A stretch of DNA of 8,299 nucleotides from an uncultured Spirochaetia bacterium (GCA_937967705.1 CALCJG010000446.1:1-8299); one strand, 5' to 3'; shown: positions 1-7,082, counted from the stretch's first letter. Numbers and translations: made by a program. Notes: generated by a model from the letters alone, not told the origin.

Positions 1-1
1 C

Positions 2-571
2 AATATGGCCCTTACCGTCCTCTTCGCCGCTCTGGGGGTCGTTTTTCCCATGCTTTTTCATCTCATCGGATTGGGTTCCGTATTCCTGCCCATGTATCTC
101 CCCCTGGCGCTGGGCGCTTTCTTCCTGAACCGTACCAATGCCCTGCTCCTGGGATTTGTAACACCGCTCATCTCATCGCTATTGACCGGGATGCCCCCGG
201 TTTATCCGCCCATCGCCCCGGTGATGGCCCTGCAGCTGGCGCTCTTTTGCCTCCTCATCTCCCTCCTTACACACGGGAGAAACAGGAGTCTGAAACCCGT
301 CAGCCTGCCTAGGGCCTTTCTGACCGTTCTGACGGCCCTGGCGGCGGACCGGCTGCTCTTCCTGATCTTTTATCTCCTTCTCCTTCCCATGACGGGATGG
401 AAAACCCAGGCTTACTCCTTTTTTGATTTAATCAAATCCTTTCCCGGCATGCTGCTCCTCCTGACAGTGCCTCCGCTCTCTGTCAACCGCGTATCGACCC
501 TGCTCCGGCAGAGACAGCTCCACCTGTACGAGAACTCCCCGAAGGAAAAGGGAGGCAACAGCGCCCTGTGA
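2..571 (+). CDS. ECF transporter substrate-binding (S) component, 5' partial
   Basis: This is a small, very hydrophobic protein of about 188 visible residues, with roughly five or six membrane segments and a short charged tail (NSPKEKGGNSAL). The N-terminal segment (VLFAALGVVFPMLFHLIG), the following FLPMYLPLALGAF segment and the TGMPPVYPP loop near residue 61 look like S components of energy-coupling-factor transporters, which bind the substrate in the inner membrane. The T component and ATPase genes two and three positions downstream support this. The first ATG in the window is at 5, but the frame is open to the left edge and S components usually carry a few more residues before this first helix, so the true start is probably outside the window. 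The stop overlaps the next gene by 4 bases, giving translational coupling. The substrate is unknown; I infer S-component identity from hydropathy, motifs and context. Confidence 0.8.
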   Translation, partial: NMALTVLFAALGVVFPMLFHLIGLGSVFLPMYLPLALGAFFLNRTNALLLGFVTPLISSLLTGMPPVYPPIAPVMALQLALFCLLISLLTHGRNRSLKPVSLPRAFLTVLTALAADRLLFLIFYLLLLPMTGWKTQAYSFFDLIKSFPGMLLLLTVPPLSVNRVSTLLRQRQLHLYENSPKEKGGNSAL

Positions 572-1176
572 ACCCCAAAACCAGCTACTTCAACGATCTG
601 GCTCCCCGTTGGGACGATATCGTGGGAAACCGCGACTCTGAACGGCTGCAGAGCCTCAAAAAGGTCTTCGCGCGCATAGCCTTGAAGCGGGATGAAAGAA
701 TCATCGACGCGGGCTGCGGCAACGGTGTTCTCTTCCCCTTCATAGAGGAGGCCATCGGCCCGAAGGGAGAGATTTCAGCGGTGGACCCCGCTGCTGAAAT
801 GATCGAAACCGCCCGCTCGAATTTCATCCGTTTTTCCAATATAACCTATCACGCAACATCCCTGGAGGAGATGCCCTTCCCGGAGGGCCATTACGACACC
901 GCCCTGCTCTTTGCGGTTTTCCCCCATGTGGACGACAAAAGCAAGGCCCTCGTCAACCTTCGGAGGGCCCTGAAAACCGGAGGGAGGCTCGTCATCTTCC
1001 ACCTTGCGGACACCAAAACCCTCAACGATTTTCACGCCACCCTGGACGCTCCGGTCCGGCACGATCTTCTGCCGTATCGGGAAGAGATAATCCTTCTGCT
1101 GGAAGGGGCGGGATTCCGCATGGAAGTATACGAAGACGAGCCGGGGCTGAACTACATAGAGTCCCGGGCATGCTGA
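568..1176 (+). CDS. Class I SAM-dependent methyltransferase inside an ECF transporter operon
   Basis: This is a soluble 202-residue Rossmann-fold methyltransferase. Motif I is IIDAGCGNG (residues 45-53), the acidic ribose-binding residue is D73 in SAVDPAAEMI, and a post-II region SLEEMPFPEGHYD lies at 98-110. An N-terminal YFNDLAPRWDDIV stretch (7-19) is of the kind seen in small UbiE-like methyltransferases. The start is a GTG that overlaps the upstream TGA (GTGA), preceded by GGAGG about 11 bases away. The gene overlaps the T-component gene by 7 bases, so it is translated as part of the transporter operon. The acceptor cannot be told from sequence. It may methylate the imported compound, a precursor of it, or a metal-binding ligand. 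Methyltransferase identity is secure; the role in transport is inferred from position only. Confidence 0.88.
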   Translation: MNPKTSYFNDLAPRWDDIVGNRDSERLQSLKKVFARIALKRDERIIDAGCGNGVLFPFIEEAIGPKGEISAVDPAAEMIETARSNFIRFSNITYHATSLEEMPFPEGHYDTALLFAVFPHVDDKSKALVNLRRALKTGGRLVIFHLADTKTLNDFHATLDAPVRHDLLPYREEIILLLEGAGFRMEVYEDEPGLNYIESRAC

Positions 1177-1835
1177 CGACGCTGAGGCTGTCGCTGCTCC
1201 TTCTCCTTCTCCTTCTCACGGCATGTACGGGATGGGATCGTGTCCCGCTGCTGGTGCTGCCCCTCTTGTCCTGCGTTTTCCTCTATTCCCGGCAATCCGT
1301 AAAGCTGTCGCAGATAACACAGGGTCACCTGTTCATCATACCCTTTGCCCTCACCTTTTCCCTCTTCAGTTTTTTTCAGGATCTCATCATCGGTTCCGCT
1401 TCGCCGGTCTCCGCGCTGCTCCTCTTTCTAAAGACGGTGATCATTTTCACCATCCTCATGAGCGGCAGGGCCTGGATAGGCACCGGAGGTCTCCTCGTCC
1501 TCATGAGGCTCATCCCCTTCGGCAGGTCCCGGCTGTTCCTGATACTCCTGGTCCGTTTTCTAAGACAGTTCATTAAAAACAACACGCTGATCCTTCATCA
1601 GCTCAGGGCCCGTCTCGACCTGAATATCCGCTCGCGCCTGACCGTTGCCCGCTATTATTTTTCCAACCTCATCCTGAAAGAGCTCTACGCCCTTCACCTG
1701 ACCCAGGCGGCGCTGGTACTGCGGGTGGAAGGCCCGCCCCGTCCCCATGCCCCGGATATACCCTGGAGCGCCACAGACTGGGCTGCCCTGCTTTTCTCCT
1801 GCTCCTTCGCTTTCGCCCTGTATCTGGGCTTGTAG
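1170..1835 (+). CDS. ECF transporter transmembrane (T) component, EcfT/CbiQ-like
   Basis: This 221-residue integral membrane protein has hydrophobic stretches near residues 7-18, 25-38, 54-69, 82-97, 108-128 and 204-221. A long amphipathic, arginine-rich cytoplasmic region (about 129-191) corresponds to the coupling helices of EcfT/CbiQ proteins, which join the S component to the ATPases. Two Arg-containing motifs usually contact the ATPases. Here the likely equivalents are LRARL (145-149) and LRVEG (184-188), so the second departs from the usual Ala-Arg-Gly form. The start ATG lies within the end of the methyltransferase gene and has no strong ribosome-binding site, which suggests translational coupling. 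The N-terminus carries an eight-Leu run followed by LTAC, resembling a lipobox, although the polytopic topology makes a lipoprotein unlikely. Overall sequence conservation is low, as is normal for T components. Confidence 0.8.
   Translation: MLTTLRLSLLLLLLLLTACTGWDRVPLLVLPLLSCVFLYSRQSVKLSQITQGHLFIIPFALTFSLFSFFQDLIIGSASPVSALLLFLKTVIIFTILMSGRAWIGTGGLLVLMRLIPFGRSRLFLILLVRFLRQFIKNNTLILHQLRARLDLNIRSRLTVARYYFSNLILKELYALHLTQAALVLRVEGPPRPHAPDIPWSATDWAALLFSCSFAFALYLGL
1197..1217 (+). repeat. Hexanucleotide tandem repeat (CTCCTT x3.5) encoding poly-Leu
   Basis: Three and a half perfect copies of CTCCTT lie near the 5' end of the T-component gene and encode most of its N-terminal Leu run. Because the unit is six bases, gain or loss of a copy would stay in frame and change the helix by two leucines per unit. 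Confidence 0.75.
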
Positions 1836-1849
1836 GGGGAATCGGGACC

Positions 1850-2539
1850 ATGCTGATCATAAGGCAACTCAACTACACCTATCCTCACAGCCGCTCCGGC
1901 CTGAGAGAGATCAACCTGGAGGTACCCGCCGGTATGCGGCTGGCCCTGGTGGGGAAGAACGGCTCGGGGAAGACCACACTCCTGCTGCATATCGTCGGTC
2001 TCCTGGACGGTTCCGGCCACATGGAAATAGCCGGTCTGGAAAGGAAGGGCGGCAATATGGCGGAGATAAGACGGCGCGTGGGTTTTCTCTTCAGCCAGGT
2101 GGAATACCAGTTCATCATGCCGGACGTGCTCAACGACGTGCTGCTCGGCGTCCGGCGCGACGGCGCCTCCGGGGAGGAGGCGCTGGAAGAAGCCCGGCGA
2201 TGGCTTTCCCGTTTCGGCCTGGAAAAGTATCAGGGCTCCAGCCCCCTGGAGCTTTCCTCCGGGGAAATGAAGCGGGCCGCCCTGGCGGGCATCCTCGCCT
2301 CGGGACCGCGCCTCCTCCTTCTGGACGAGCCCCTCAACAACCTAGACCGGGAGAACAGCCTCGCGCTGATCGCCTCCCTGAAGTCCCTGGAAACCACGAT
2401 GATCCTCTCCACCCACCGGGACCTCCTGGTGCGCGAGCTGGCCACCCACGTGGCCCTCATGGAAGAGGGTACCATAGCCGGTATCTATCCCCGCCGCGAG
2501 GCCCTCAAGCGCCGGGACATCACAGCCCTGCTCTTTTAA
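1850..2539 (+). CDS. ECF transporter ATP-binding protein (EcfA/CbiO-like)
   Basis: This 229-residue ABC ATPase energises the ECF module on the cytoplasmic face of the inner membrane. All core motifs are visible: Walker A GKNGSGKT (35-42), Q-loop Q83 in FLFSQVEYQF, signature LSSGEMKR (135-142), Walker B LLLLDE (155-160), D-loop NNLD (163-166) and switch His H189 in LSTHR. The signature reads LSSGE rather than LSGGQ. The Q-loop context is typical of CbiO/EcfA proteins. The ATG at 1850 follows an AGGGGGA ribosome-binding site (1834-1840) that overlaps the stop of the T gene, with a 14-base gap. Only one ATPase gene is present, so a homodimer is expected, as in dedicated (group I) ECF systems. 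No clear intrinsic terminator follows on this strand. Confidence 0.93.
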   Translation: MLIIRQLNYTYPHSRSGLREINLEVPAGMRLALVGKNGSGKTTLLLHIVGLLDGSGHMEIAGLERKGGNMAEIRRRVGFLFSQVEYQFIMPDVLNDVLLGVRRDGASGEEALEEARRWLSRFGLEKYQGSSPLELSSGEMKRAALAGILASGPRLLLLDEPLNNLDRENSLALIASLKSLETTMILSTHRDLLVRELATHVALMEEGTIAGIYPRREALKRRDITALLF

Positions 2540-2601
2540 CACACCCCCATGGCGATTGATCCGACCCTGTAAAACGTTCAGAGCGCTGTCGTATACCCGG
2601 G

Positions 2602-2631
2602 AAAAAAAAGAGGCCCGCGACAAGCGGACCC
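2602..2631 (-). terminator. Intrinsic terminator of the TonB receptor gene
   Basis: Read on the minus strand, GGTCCGC (2630-2624) pairs with GCGGGCC (2618-2612) across a 5-base loop with one G-U wobble, followed by TCTTTTTTTT (T-run at 2609-2602). It begins about 30 bases past the receptor stop. There is no T-run on the + strand side, so it serves the minus-strand gene. The ECF operon coming from the left converges on it without an evident terminator of its own. Confidence 0.85.
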
Positions 2632-2661
2632 CGAGGTGATAGGAAATATCTATAAACAGTG

Positions 2662-4608
2662 CTAAAAGGTTACCGTCAGGCCCCCCAGTACGTTGAAACC
2701 GGGCATGGAGTAGCCACCGGCAGCCGTGTCGCCGCGCCGGTAGGTAATATACTTTTTATCGGTGATGTTGTTGAGATTAAGAAAGGCCTGGAAGTGGTCC
2801 AGAAAATCATAGGCCAGCTTGGCGTTGAGCACCAGGAAATCGTCCAGTTTCTTCTCGTTGGTGTAATCATGCCAGATGTCCCTGACGTACTCCCCGTTGA
2901 GGCCCGCATAGACATGATGCAGGTAGACCCATACCCCCGCCAGGGCCTTGTGTTTGGGCACGTAATTGAGCACGTATTTCTGCCCCAGATTGTAATAGGC
3001 CGTATCGATGAAGGAATAACCCGCGTTGAGCCCGGCGGTCTTTTTATAAGAGTACTTTACCGTAGCCTCTGCCCCCTTGTAGTTGATATCCGACTCCGAA
3101 TTGGTCCATTTGCCCTTGGAGATGACGATCTTGTCCTGGGAATAGATCTTATACCCCGTCACATCGAAAACCAGCGTTTCGATGAAGGTCTGCTCGATCC
3201 CTGCCTCATAGACCAGGGAGGTCTCCGGTTTAAGGTCCGCATTTATATCTATGGAGGGACCTACCGGATTGAAACGATAACGCAGACCCGGGAAGGTAAA
3301 GCCCTTGGCCGCGTTGGCATGCAGCTTGGTACTCTCATGGGGATTGACGATGATCCCGCCCTGATAGGCGGTGTAGCCGCCGTACTCCGAGTTGCTGGTA
3401 TACCGCGCCCCGCCGGAGAGGATGAGGACCTTGAAGATCTTCTGCTCCGCCAGTCCGTAGCCGGACTTCTCAGTAACGAACTCCTCGTCCATCAGCTTGC
3501 TGCCGCCGTCTATCTCGCCTCCGTAGCGCTTGTACTCCGCCCCCCCGGTAATTCGGCTGCCGTCGAAGGGCTTCAGGGTCTCCTGCAGCTTGCCGCCATG
3601 TATCTTATCGGTGGAGCGGAAGGTAATCGCATTGGTATCCGGGCGCGTTATGACGTGCTTTCCCTGGTTGCCGTACACCTGGGCAAAGCCCTCCATGATC
3701 TTGAAACTGTTGTGCAGGCTGACGGAACCCCCGCCCCGGGTGATATCGAACACCTCGAGACCGGATACCGCTACGGAACGGTCATCAGGCCCGGGATCGT
3801 TAGTCTTTTCCTTGTAGCCGTAGCCGGAAACACCGGCATAAAAGTGCTTGCCCAGCTCGAAACCGAAACGCCCCGAGCCGCTCTGTCCCTGAAAGGCCGA
3901 GGTAACCTCGGTTCCCCCCACATCCTCCTTACGATGGCCGTCGGATTTCTGGAAATTATAGGAGACCCCGTAATCCATGATACCGAATTTGCCGCTGTGC
4001 TGAACGTAATCGTCCGTGGTATTGTAGGAACCGTAGGAGCCTGATATCTTCGTCTCGGTCCCTTCCGTTTTACGCCGCCGGGTGATGACGTTGACGGCTC
4101 CGGCCATGGCCGTGTCGCCGAAAAGCACCGGCTGGGGACTGTGATAGACCTCTACGCGCTCGATGTTCTTAATGTTGAGGGCCCCCGGCATGGCATGGGA
4201 GAAAATCGGAGCGCCGGTGTCGATACCGTCCACCAGCATCGGGAAACCCGTTGTGGGTCCCCAGGAGGAGATGCCCATGCCCCGGAGGGACATCTTGCCA
4301 GGGTTGGAGTTGGCTATCCCGTATCCCATGATCCGGTTAAACCCCGTATGAAAGCTGGGAACCGTCTCGTTGATGAGGCCCACCAGATCGTACTTATTGG
4401 ACCTTTTCAGCTCTTCGTCCGTCAGAAGGGTTACGACGCCGGACTGTTCCTTTTTGTCCTTGACGACGATTTCCCGGTATTTGAAGACATCCCCCGCCTC
4501 TTTGAGGTCCTTGGCTTCCTTGGCGTCACCGACAGGTTCGGACTGAGCCATAAGGGAGGTTATCATTAAAAATATTATAACAGGAGTGAAAAACAGCTTA
4601 CTGCGCAT
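2662..4608 (-). CDS. TonB-dependent outer-membrane receptor
   Basis: This is a 648-residue outer-membrane gated channel for TonB/ExbBD-driven uptake. A signal peptide covers residues 1-21 (charged MRSK, hydrophobic core, cleavage likely after SLMA). A possible TonB-box region, EIVVKDKK (46-53), precedes a plug domain at about 55-177, with SLRGMGIS (107-114), MLVDGID (124-130), IERVEVYHSP (149-158) and GAVNVITRR (170-178). The rest is a 22-strand-type barrel of alternating residues with INADLKPET (455-463), a form of the common NPxLKPE motif, and a terminal Phe (GLTVTF) as in barrel proteins recognised by BAM. I chose ATG 4608 because GAGGT lies 5 bases upstream; the frame extends to a TTG at 4629 that would spoil the signal peptide. 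The substrate is not evident: it could be a siderophore, haem, cobalamin or another chelate. It converges on the ECF operon, and its promoter carries a Fur-like box. Confidence 0.95.
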   Translation of the reverse strand: MRSKLFFTPVIIFLMITSLMAQSEPVGDAKEAKDLKEAGDVFKYREIVVKDKKEQSGVVTLLTDEELKRSNKYDLVGLINETVPSFHTGFNRIMGYGIANSNPGKMSLRGMGISSWGPTTGFPMLVDGIDTGAPIFSHAMPGALNIKNIERVEVYHSPQPVLFGDTAMAGAVNVITRRRKTEGTETKISGSYGSYNTTDDYVQHSGKFGIMDYGVSYNFQKSDGHRKEDVGGTEVTSAFQGQSGSGRFGFELGKHFYAGVSGYGYKEKTNDPGPDDRSVAVSGLEVFDITRGGGSVSLHNSFKIMEGFAQVYGNQGKHVITRPDTNAITFRSTDKIHGGKLQETLKPFDGSRITGGAEYKRYGGEIDGGSKLMDEEFVTEKSGYGLAEQKIFKVLILSGGARYTSNSEYGGYTAYQGGIIVNPHESTKLHANAAKGFTFPGLRYRFNPVGPSIDINADLKPETSLVYEAGIEQTFIETLVFDVTGYKIYSQDKIVISKGKWTNSESDINYKGAEATVKYSYKKTAGLNAGYSFIDTAYYNLGQKYVLNYVPKHKALAGVWVYLHHVYAGLNGEYVRDIWHDYTNEKKLDDFLVLNAKLAYDFLDHFQAFLNLNNITDKKYITYRRGDTAAGGYSMPGFNVLGGLTVTF

Positions 4609-4644
4609 CGCTGACCTCGCATATAACAATTATTAATTCAATCT

Positions 4645-4656
4645 TGATAAATATCA
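4645..4656. promoter_or_regulatory. Palindromic operator candidate TGATAAATATCA
   Basis: A 12-base inverted repeat (arms TGATA/TATCA around AA) lies just downstream of the predicted -10 element of the receptor gene, about where transcription should start and about 37 bases before the start codon. The position suits a repressor site. The half-sites resemble the outer ends of a Fur box (TGATAA...TATCA), but the spacing is shorter. Confidence 0.4.
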
Positions 4657-4684
4657 CTAATATAGCATAGGTGTTACTTGTCAA
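4657..4684 (-). promoter_or_regulatory. Sigma70-type promoter of the TonB receptor gene
   Basis: On the minus strand a perfect -35 element TTGACA (4684-4679) is followed after 16 bases by TATTAG (4662-4657). An overlapping alternative -10, TATATT (4664-4659), is closer to consensus but has only a 14-base spacer. The surrounding DNA is AT-rich. The transcript would start near 4650, giving a leader of about 40 bases. Confidence 0.55.
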
Positions 4685-4696
4685 TAAATATTATCA
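4682..4696. promoter_or_regulatory. Fur-like box overlapping the receptor -35 element
   Basis: The 15 bases on the + strand match the 7-1-7 Fur consensus TGATAATnATTATCA at 11 of 14 defined positions, with one half (ATTATCA) perfect. The site touches the -35 hexamer of the receptor promoter, where bound repressor would block RNA polymerase. AT-rich DNA produces chance matches, so this is a candidate only. Confidence 0.4.
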
Positions 4697-4712
4697 TTTT
4701 TTTATTCACCTG

Positions 4713-4751
4713 CGCATAAGAAAAGGCCTTCCCTGTTATAGAGAAGGCCTT
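4713..4751 (-). terminator. Intrinsic terminator of the MCP gene
   Basis: Read on the minus strand, AAGGCCTTCTC (4751-4741) pairs with GGGAAGGCCTT (4733-4723) over 11 base pairs, one of them G-U, around a 7-base loop, and is followed by TTCTTAT. It begins 24 bases past the MCP stop and separates the MCP from the receptor promoter, so the two minus-strand genes are separate transcription units. Each arm is itself the palindrome AAGGCCTT. Confidence 0.75.
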
Positions 4752-4774
4752 CTATGGGAAACCGTTTATGGGGA

Positions 4775-6811
4775 CTAGAATTCCTCGAATCCCTCGTCCT
4801 TCAGGGATTTGCTCATGGGATGAGGCGCTGTGGTTTTTTTCTCGACTATGAAATCAGACTTTTTTGACGGGGTTTTCTTCTCGCCGGGAACAGATTTCTC
4901 CTGAACAGACTTAAGGGCTTTCTTCTCCCCGCCCTCGTTCTTAAGCCGCTTCGTCCCCGTTTTACCGCTGATCTCGAAGCGCCGCACCATGTTGAGGAGT
5001 TCCTGGGCCTGGCTGGCCATCTCCTCGCTGGCGGAGGCGGTTTCCTCTACGAGCGCCGCGTTCTGCTGGGTCATGGTGTCCATCTCCGTTACCGCAAGGT
5101 TGATCTGGTCCATGCCCTGACGCTGTTCCTCGCTGGCGGCGGTGATCTCGGAGATGAGACGCCCCACCTCCTGGACCGAGGCGATGATCTCCTTGAGGGC
5201 CTCACCGCTCTTGTTGGCCAGCTCTGTACCGGTGTTCACCTTGTCCACCGAATCCTTGATGAGCTCGGCGATCTCCTTGGCGGCGTTGCCGGAGCGCTGG
5301 GCCAGGTTTCGAACCTCCCCGGCCACAACGGCAAAGCCCCTTCCCTGTTCCCCGGCCCGGGCCGCCTCAACTGCGGCGTTCAGGGCCAGAAGATTGGTCT
5401 GAAAGGCGATCTCGTTGATGAGGGATATGATCTCGCTGATCTTGCTCCCCGAGGCGTTGATCTCGTTGATGGCCGCCACGGCCCCCTCAACGATATTGCC
5501 CCCCTCCACGGCGAGCACGGAGGATTTTTCCGCAAGGGAATTGGCCGCCTTGGACGATTCGGCGTTCTGCCTGGTCGTGGCGTTGGCCTCCTCCACCGTG
5601 GCGGCGATCTCTTCCAGGGAGGAAGACTGCTCGGCGGTACGCTGGGAGAGGTTCTCGTTGCCTCCGGAAATCTCCCCAACCGCCCTGGCCAGGCCTTCCA
5701 CCGATTCCATGATCACGGCAACCAGTTCCTCGAAGCGCTCCAGGCTGTTGTTGAGCGCCCGGGCGATGTTGCCTATCTCGTCATTGGTGACCTCGCCCGT
5801 ATACCGCTTCGTCAGGTCCCCCTCCGCCATGGAACGCATCACCCCCTCGCACTCCTGCAGGGGATTGAGACGCTTCTTCATGAACTGGTATACGATGAAG
5901 GCCGACAGGAGGAGAAGCGCCAGCGCGATGGGAAACATATAGAGATCCGCTGCCCGCAGATCATTGGTCACGTCATCCACATACATGGTGCAACCGCTGA
6001 TGAAGCCGAAACGCTGGTTCTTGATAAAGGTGATGAGTTTATCGCGCCCTTCGAAATTGTACCGAATAACCTTGTTGCTTTCGGAAGCCAGTATCTCTCT
6101 TCCCCAGTCGTAGTTTTTCAGATGCAGTTTGAATATAAAATCCTTGTTGGGATGGGCAAAGGTGATCCCCGAACTGTCTGTGATGAAAGGATACCCGGTC
6201 TTGCCAATCTTGATCTTCTGAACCAGGCTGATCGAATAGGTCCCCACATCCACGGGAAGTCCCACGATACCCACGACCTTACCGCCGGAGAAGACCGGTG
6301 CGGTAACCAGAATAACCGTAAGGCCGGTCACCGGGGATTTTCCGGCATTGCTCACGTGAATTTCCCCCTTGAGGGCCTTTTCCGCATTTTGGGTATATAC
6401 GGGAATCTTGCCCCAACGCACACCGTCCGCCTTGCCGTCGCCGGATACCTTGATCTGGGAATCCTCCTCTGCCGACGACAGGAAAACCTGCTCGTAGATC
6501 TTCTTTTCGAAGAACACATTCTTCAGCAACGGCCGGGCCATTTCGTAATTGCCCGTAGATACGGCCATGATCACCCGGGGGTCCTTGGAGAGAAAGACGG
6601 CGTTCTTGATCTCCGTGTCTAGGAAGAAGACCATCTGCTCCTCGATGCTCTTATTGAAGTTCTGCATCTGATTGATATAGGCCTTCAGGCCGATGTTATA
6701 GGCCGCGTCACGGGCCAGGAAGACAACCAGGGACACCACGATGATGATGATAATGGTGACCATGAATGACAGGATCGCTTTCAAACTTCTTAATTTTACG
6801 GTTTCCTTCAT
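4775..6811 (-). CDS. Methyl-accepting chemotaxis protein with dCache sensor and CheR-docking tail
   Basis: This 678-residue inner-membrane chemoreceptor senses ligands in the periplasm and controls CheA kinase. The order is: TM1 (about 12-33); a periplasmic double-Cache-type sensor (about 35-288), with membrane-proximal-half residues [10 protein letters not shown] (206-215) and TFAHPNKD (217-224); TM2 (290-310); HAMP (about 313-365, with EGDLTKRY and DEIGNIA); then a long coiled-coil signalling domain. The highly conserved hairpin tip [20 protein letters not shown] lies at 467-486, followed by [21 protein letters not shown]. The first methylation helix reads [16 protein letters not shown]. 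The layout fits the 36H class. A Lys-rich linker of about 60 residues ends in GFEEF, which fits the CheR/CheB tethering pentapeptide pattern (aromatic-x-x-aromatic). ATG 6811 is preferred: GAGG lies 8 bases upstream, whereas the in-frame TTG at 6832 sits before that site. The ligand is unknown; dCache receptors often bind amino acids or organic acids. Confidence 0.96.
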   Translation of the reverse strand: MKETVKLRSLKAILSFMVTIIIIIVVSLVVFLARDAAYNIGLKAYINQMQNFNKSIEEQMVFFLDTEIKNAVFLSKDPRVIMAVSTGNYEMARPLLKNVFFEKKIYEQVFLSSAEEDSQIKVSGDGKADGVRWGKIPVYTQNAEKALKGEIHVSNAGKSPVTGLTVILVTAPVFSGGKVVGIVGLPVDVGTYSISLVQKIKIGKTGYPFITDSSGITFAHPNKDFIFKLHLKNYDWGREILASESNKVIRYNFEGRDKLITFIKNQRFGFISGCTMYVDDVTNDLRAADLYMFPIALALLLLSAFIVYQFMKKRLNPLQECEGVMRSMAEGDLTKRYTGEVTNDEIGNIARALNNSLERFEELVAVIMESVEGLARAVGEISGGNENLSQRTAEQSSSLEEIAATVEEANATTRQNAESSKAANSLAEKSSVLAVEGGNIVEGAVAAINEINASGSKISEIISLINEIAFQTNLLALNAAVEAARAGEQGRGFAVVAGEVRNLAQRSGNAAKEIAELIKDSVDKVNTGTELANKSGEALKEIIASVQEVGRLISEITAASEEQRQGMDQINLAVTEMDTMTQQNAALVEETASASEEMASQAQELLNMVRRFEISGKTGTKRLKNEGGEKKALKSVQEKSVPGEKKTPSKKSDFIVEKKTTAPHPMSKSLKDEGFEEF

Positions 6812-6961
6812 ATCAAATGCCTCGTAACACAATATTCATCTCCTGCCACCGTTCCTTCCTGACAGGCAAACAACCTTTTTCATGGTACTGAATTACCTGC
6901 GCCAATCCGATCACGGATGGCATCGACCCATCCCCAATCAGTATATCACCACTTTTAATCC
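6812..6961 (-). other. Long, potentially structured leader of the MCP mRNA
   Basis: From the predicted start near 6961 to the MCP ATG there are about 150 untranslated bases. They contain a hairpin GGATGG/CCATCC with a 7-base loop (6915-6933), a smaller GGTA/TACC hairpin (6884-6897) and complementary CCTG/CAGG segments around 6842-6866, and end in the GAGG ribosome-binding site. I could not match it to a known riboswitch; the conserved core of the c-di-GMP-I (GEMM) class is absent. Confidence 0.35.
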
Positions 6962-6967
6962 AAACAA

Positions 6968-6996
6968 AATATATCAAAAATTCTATATATTTTCAA
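6968..6996 (-). promoter_or_regulatory. Sigma70-type promoter of the MCP gene
   Basis: On the minus strand TTGAAA (6996-6991) and TATATT (6973-6968), each one base from consensus, are separated by the optimal 17 bases. They lie about 157 bases upstream of the MCP start in AT-rich DNA. I saw no sigma28-type (TAAA-N15-GCCGATAA) or sigma54-type (GG-N10-GC) element in this region. Confidence 0.55.
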
Positions 6997-7029
6997 AATT
7001 TGACCAGTTAGGCATCATTACCCGAGAGA

Positions 7030-7064
7030 ATAATCCCCCGGTCAGTAAAATCTGCGGGGATTAT
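7030..7064. repeat. 9-bp perfect inverted repeat (ATAATCCCC / GGGGATTAT)
   Basis: Arms at 7030-7038 and 7056-7064 are perfectly complementary around a 17-base loop, which itself contains a CAG/CTG stem (7043-7045 with 7052-7054). On the minus strand the hairpin is followed only by TTCTCTC, so it is a poor classical terminator. It might terminate or stabilise the end of the LRR/TPR transcript, or bind a protein. Confidence 0.6.
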
Positions 7065-7082
7065 AATGCCCTTCCGACGGAC

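Noticed and set aside
1170..1226. Lipoprotein signal peptide on the T component
   Set aside because: The LTAC sequence sits at the end of the first of several membrane helices in a protein with T-component topology, so lipidation is unlikely; noted as a curiosity only.
1747..2559. A 270-codon + strand frame overlapping the ATPase gene
   Set aside because: It is Pro/Arg/Gly-rich shadow sequence of the ATPase in another frame; the ATPase frame carries every ABC motif.
2659..4044. A 461-codon open frame on the + strand antisense to the TonB receptor
   Set aside because: It lies wholly opposite a receptor with clear signal peptide, plug and barrel motifs. Its product has no recognisable domain, and long antisense frames are common in GC-rich genes.
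4723..4751. Paired AAGGCCTT palindromes as transposon or recombination sites
   Set aside because: Their position just past the MCP stop and the following T-rich stretch are fully explained by an intrinsic terminator; no target duplication or transposase is nearby.
4609..4774. Cobalamin or other riboswitch in front of the TonB receptor
   Set aside because: The predicted leader is only about 40 bases and AT-rich, too short for a cobalamin riboswitch, and the rest of the gap is promoter and the MCP terminator.
6812..6961. c-di-GMP (GEMM) riboswitch in the MCP leader
   Set aside because: The conserved GEMM core segments around the two helices are absent; only generic hairpins are visible.
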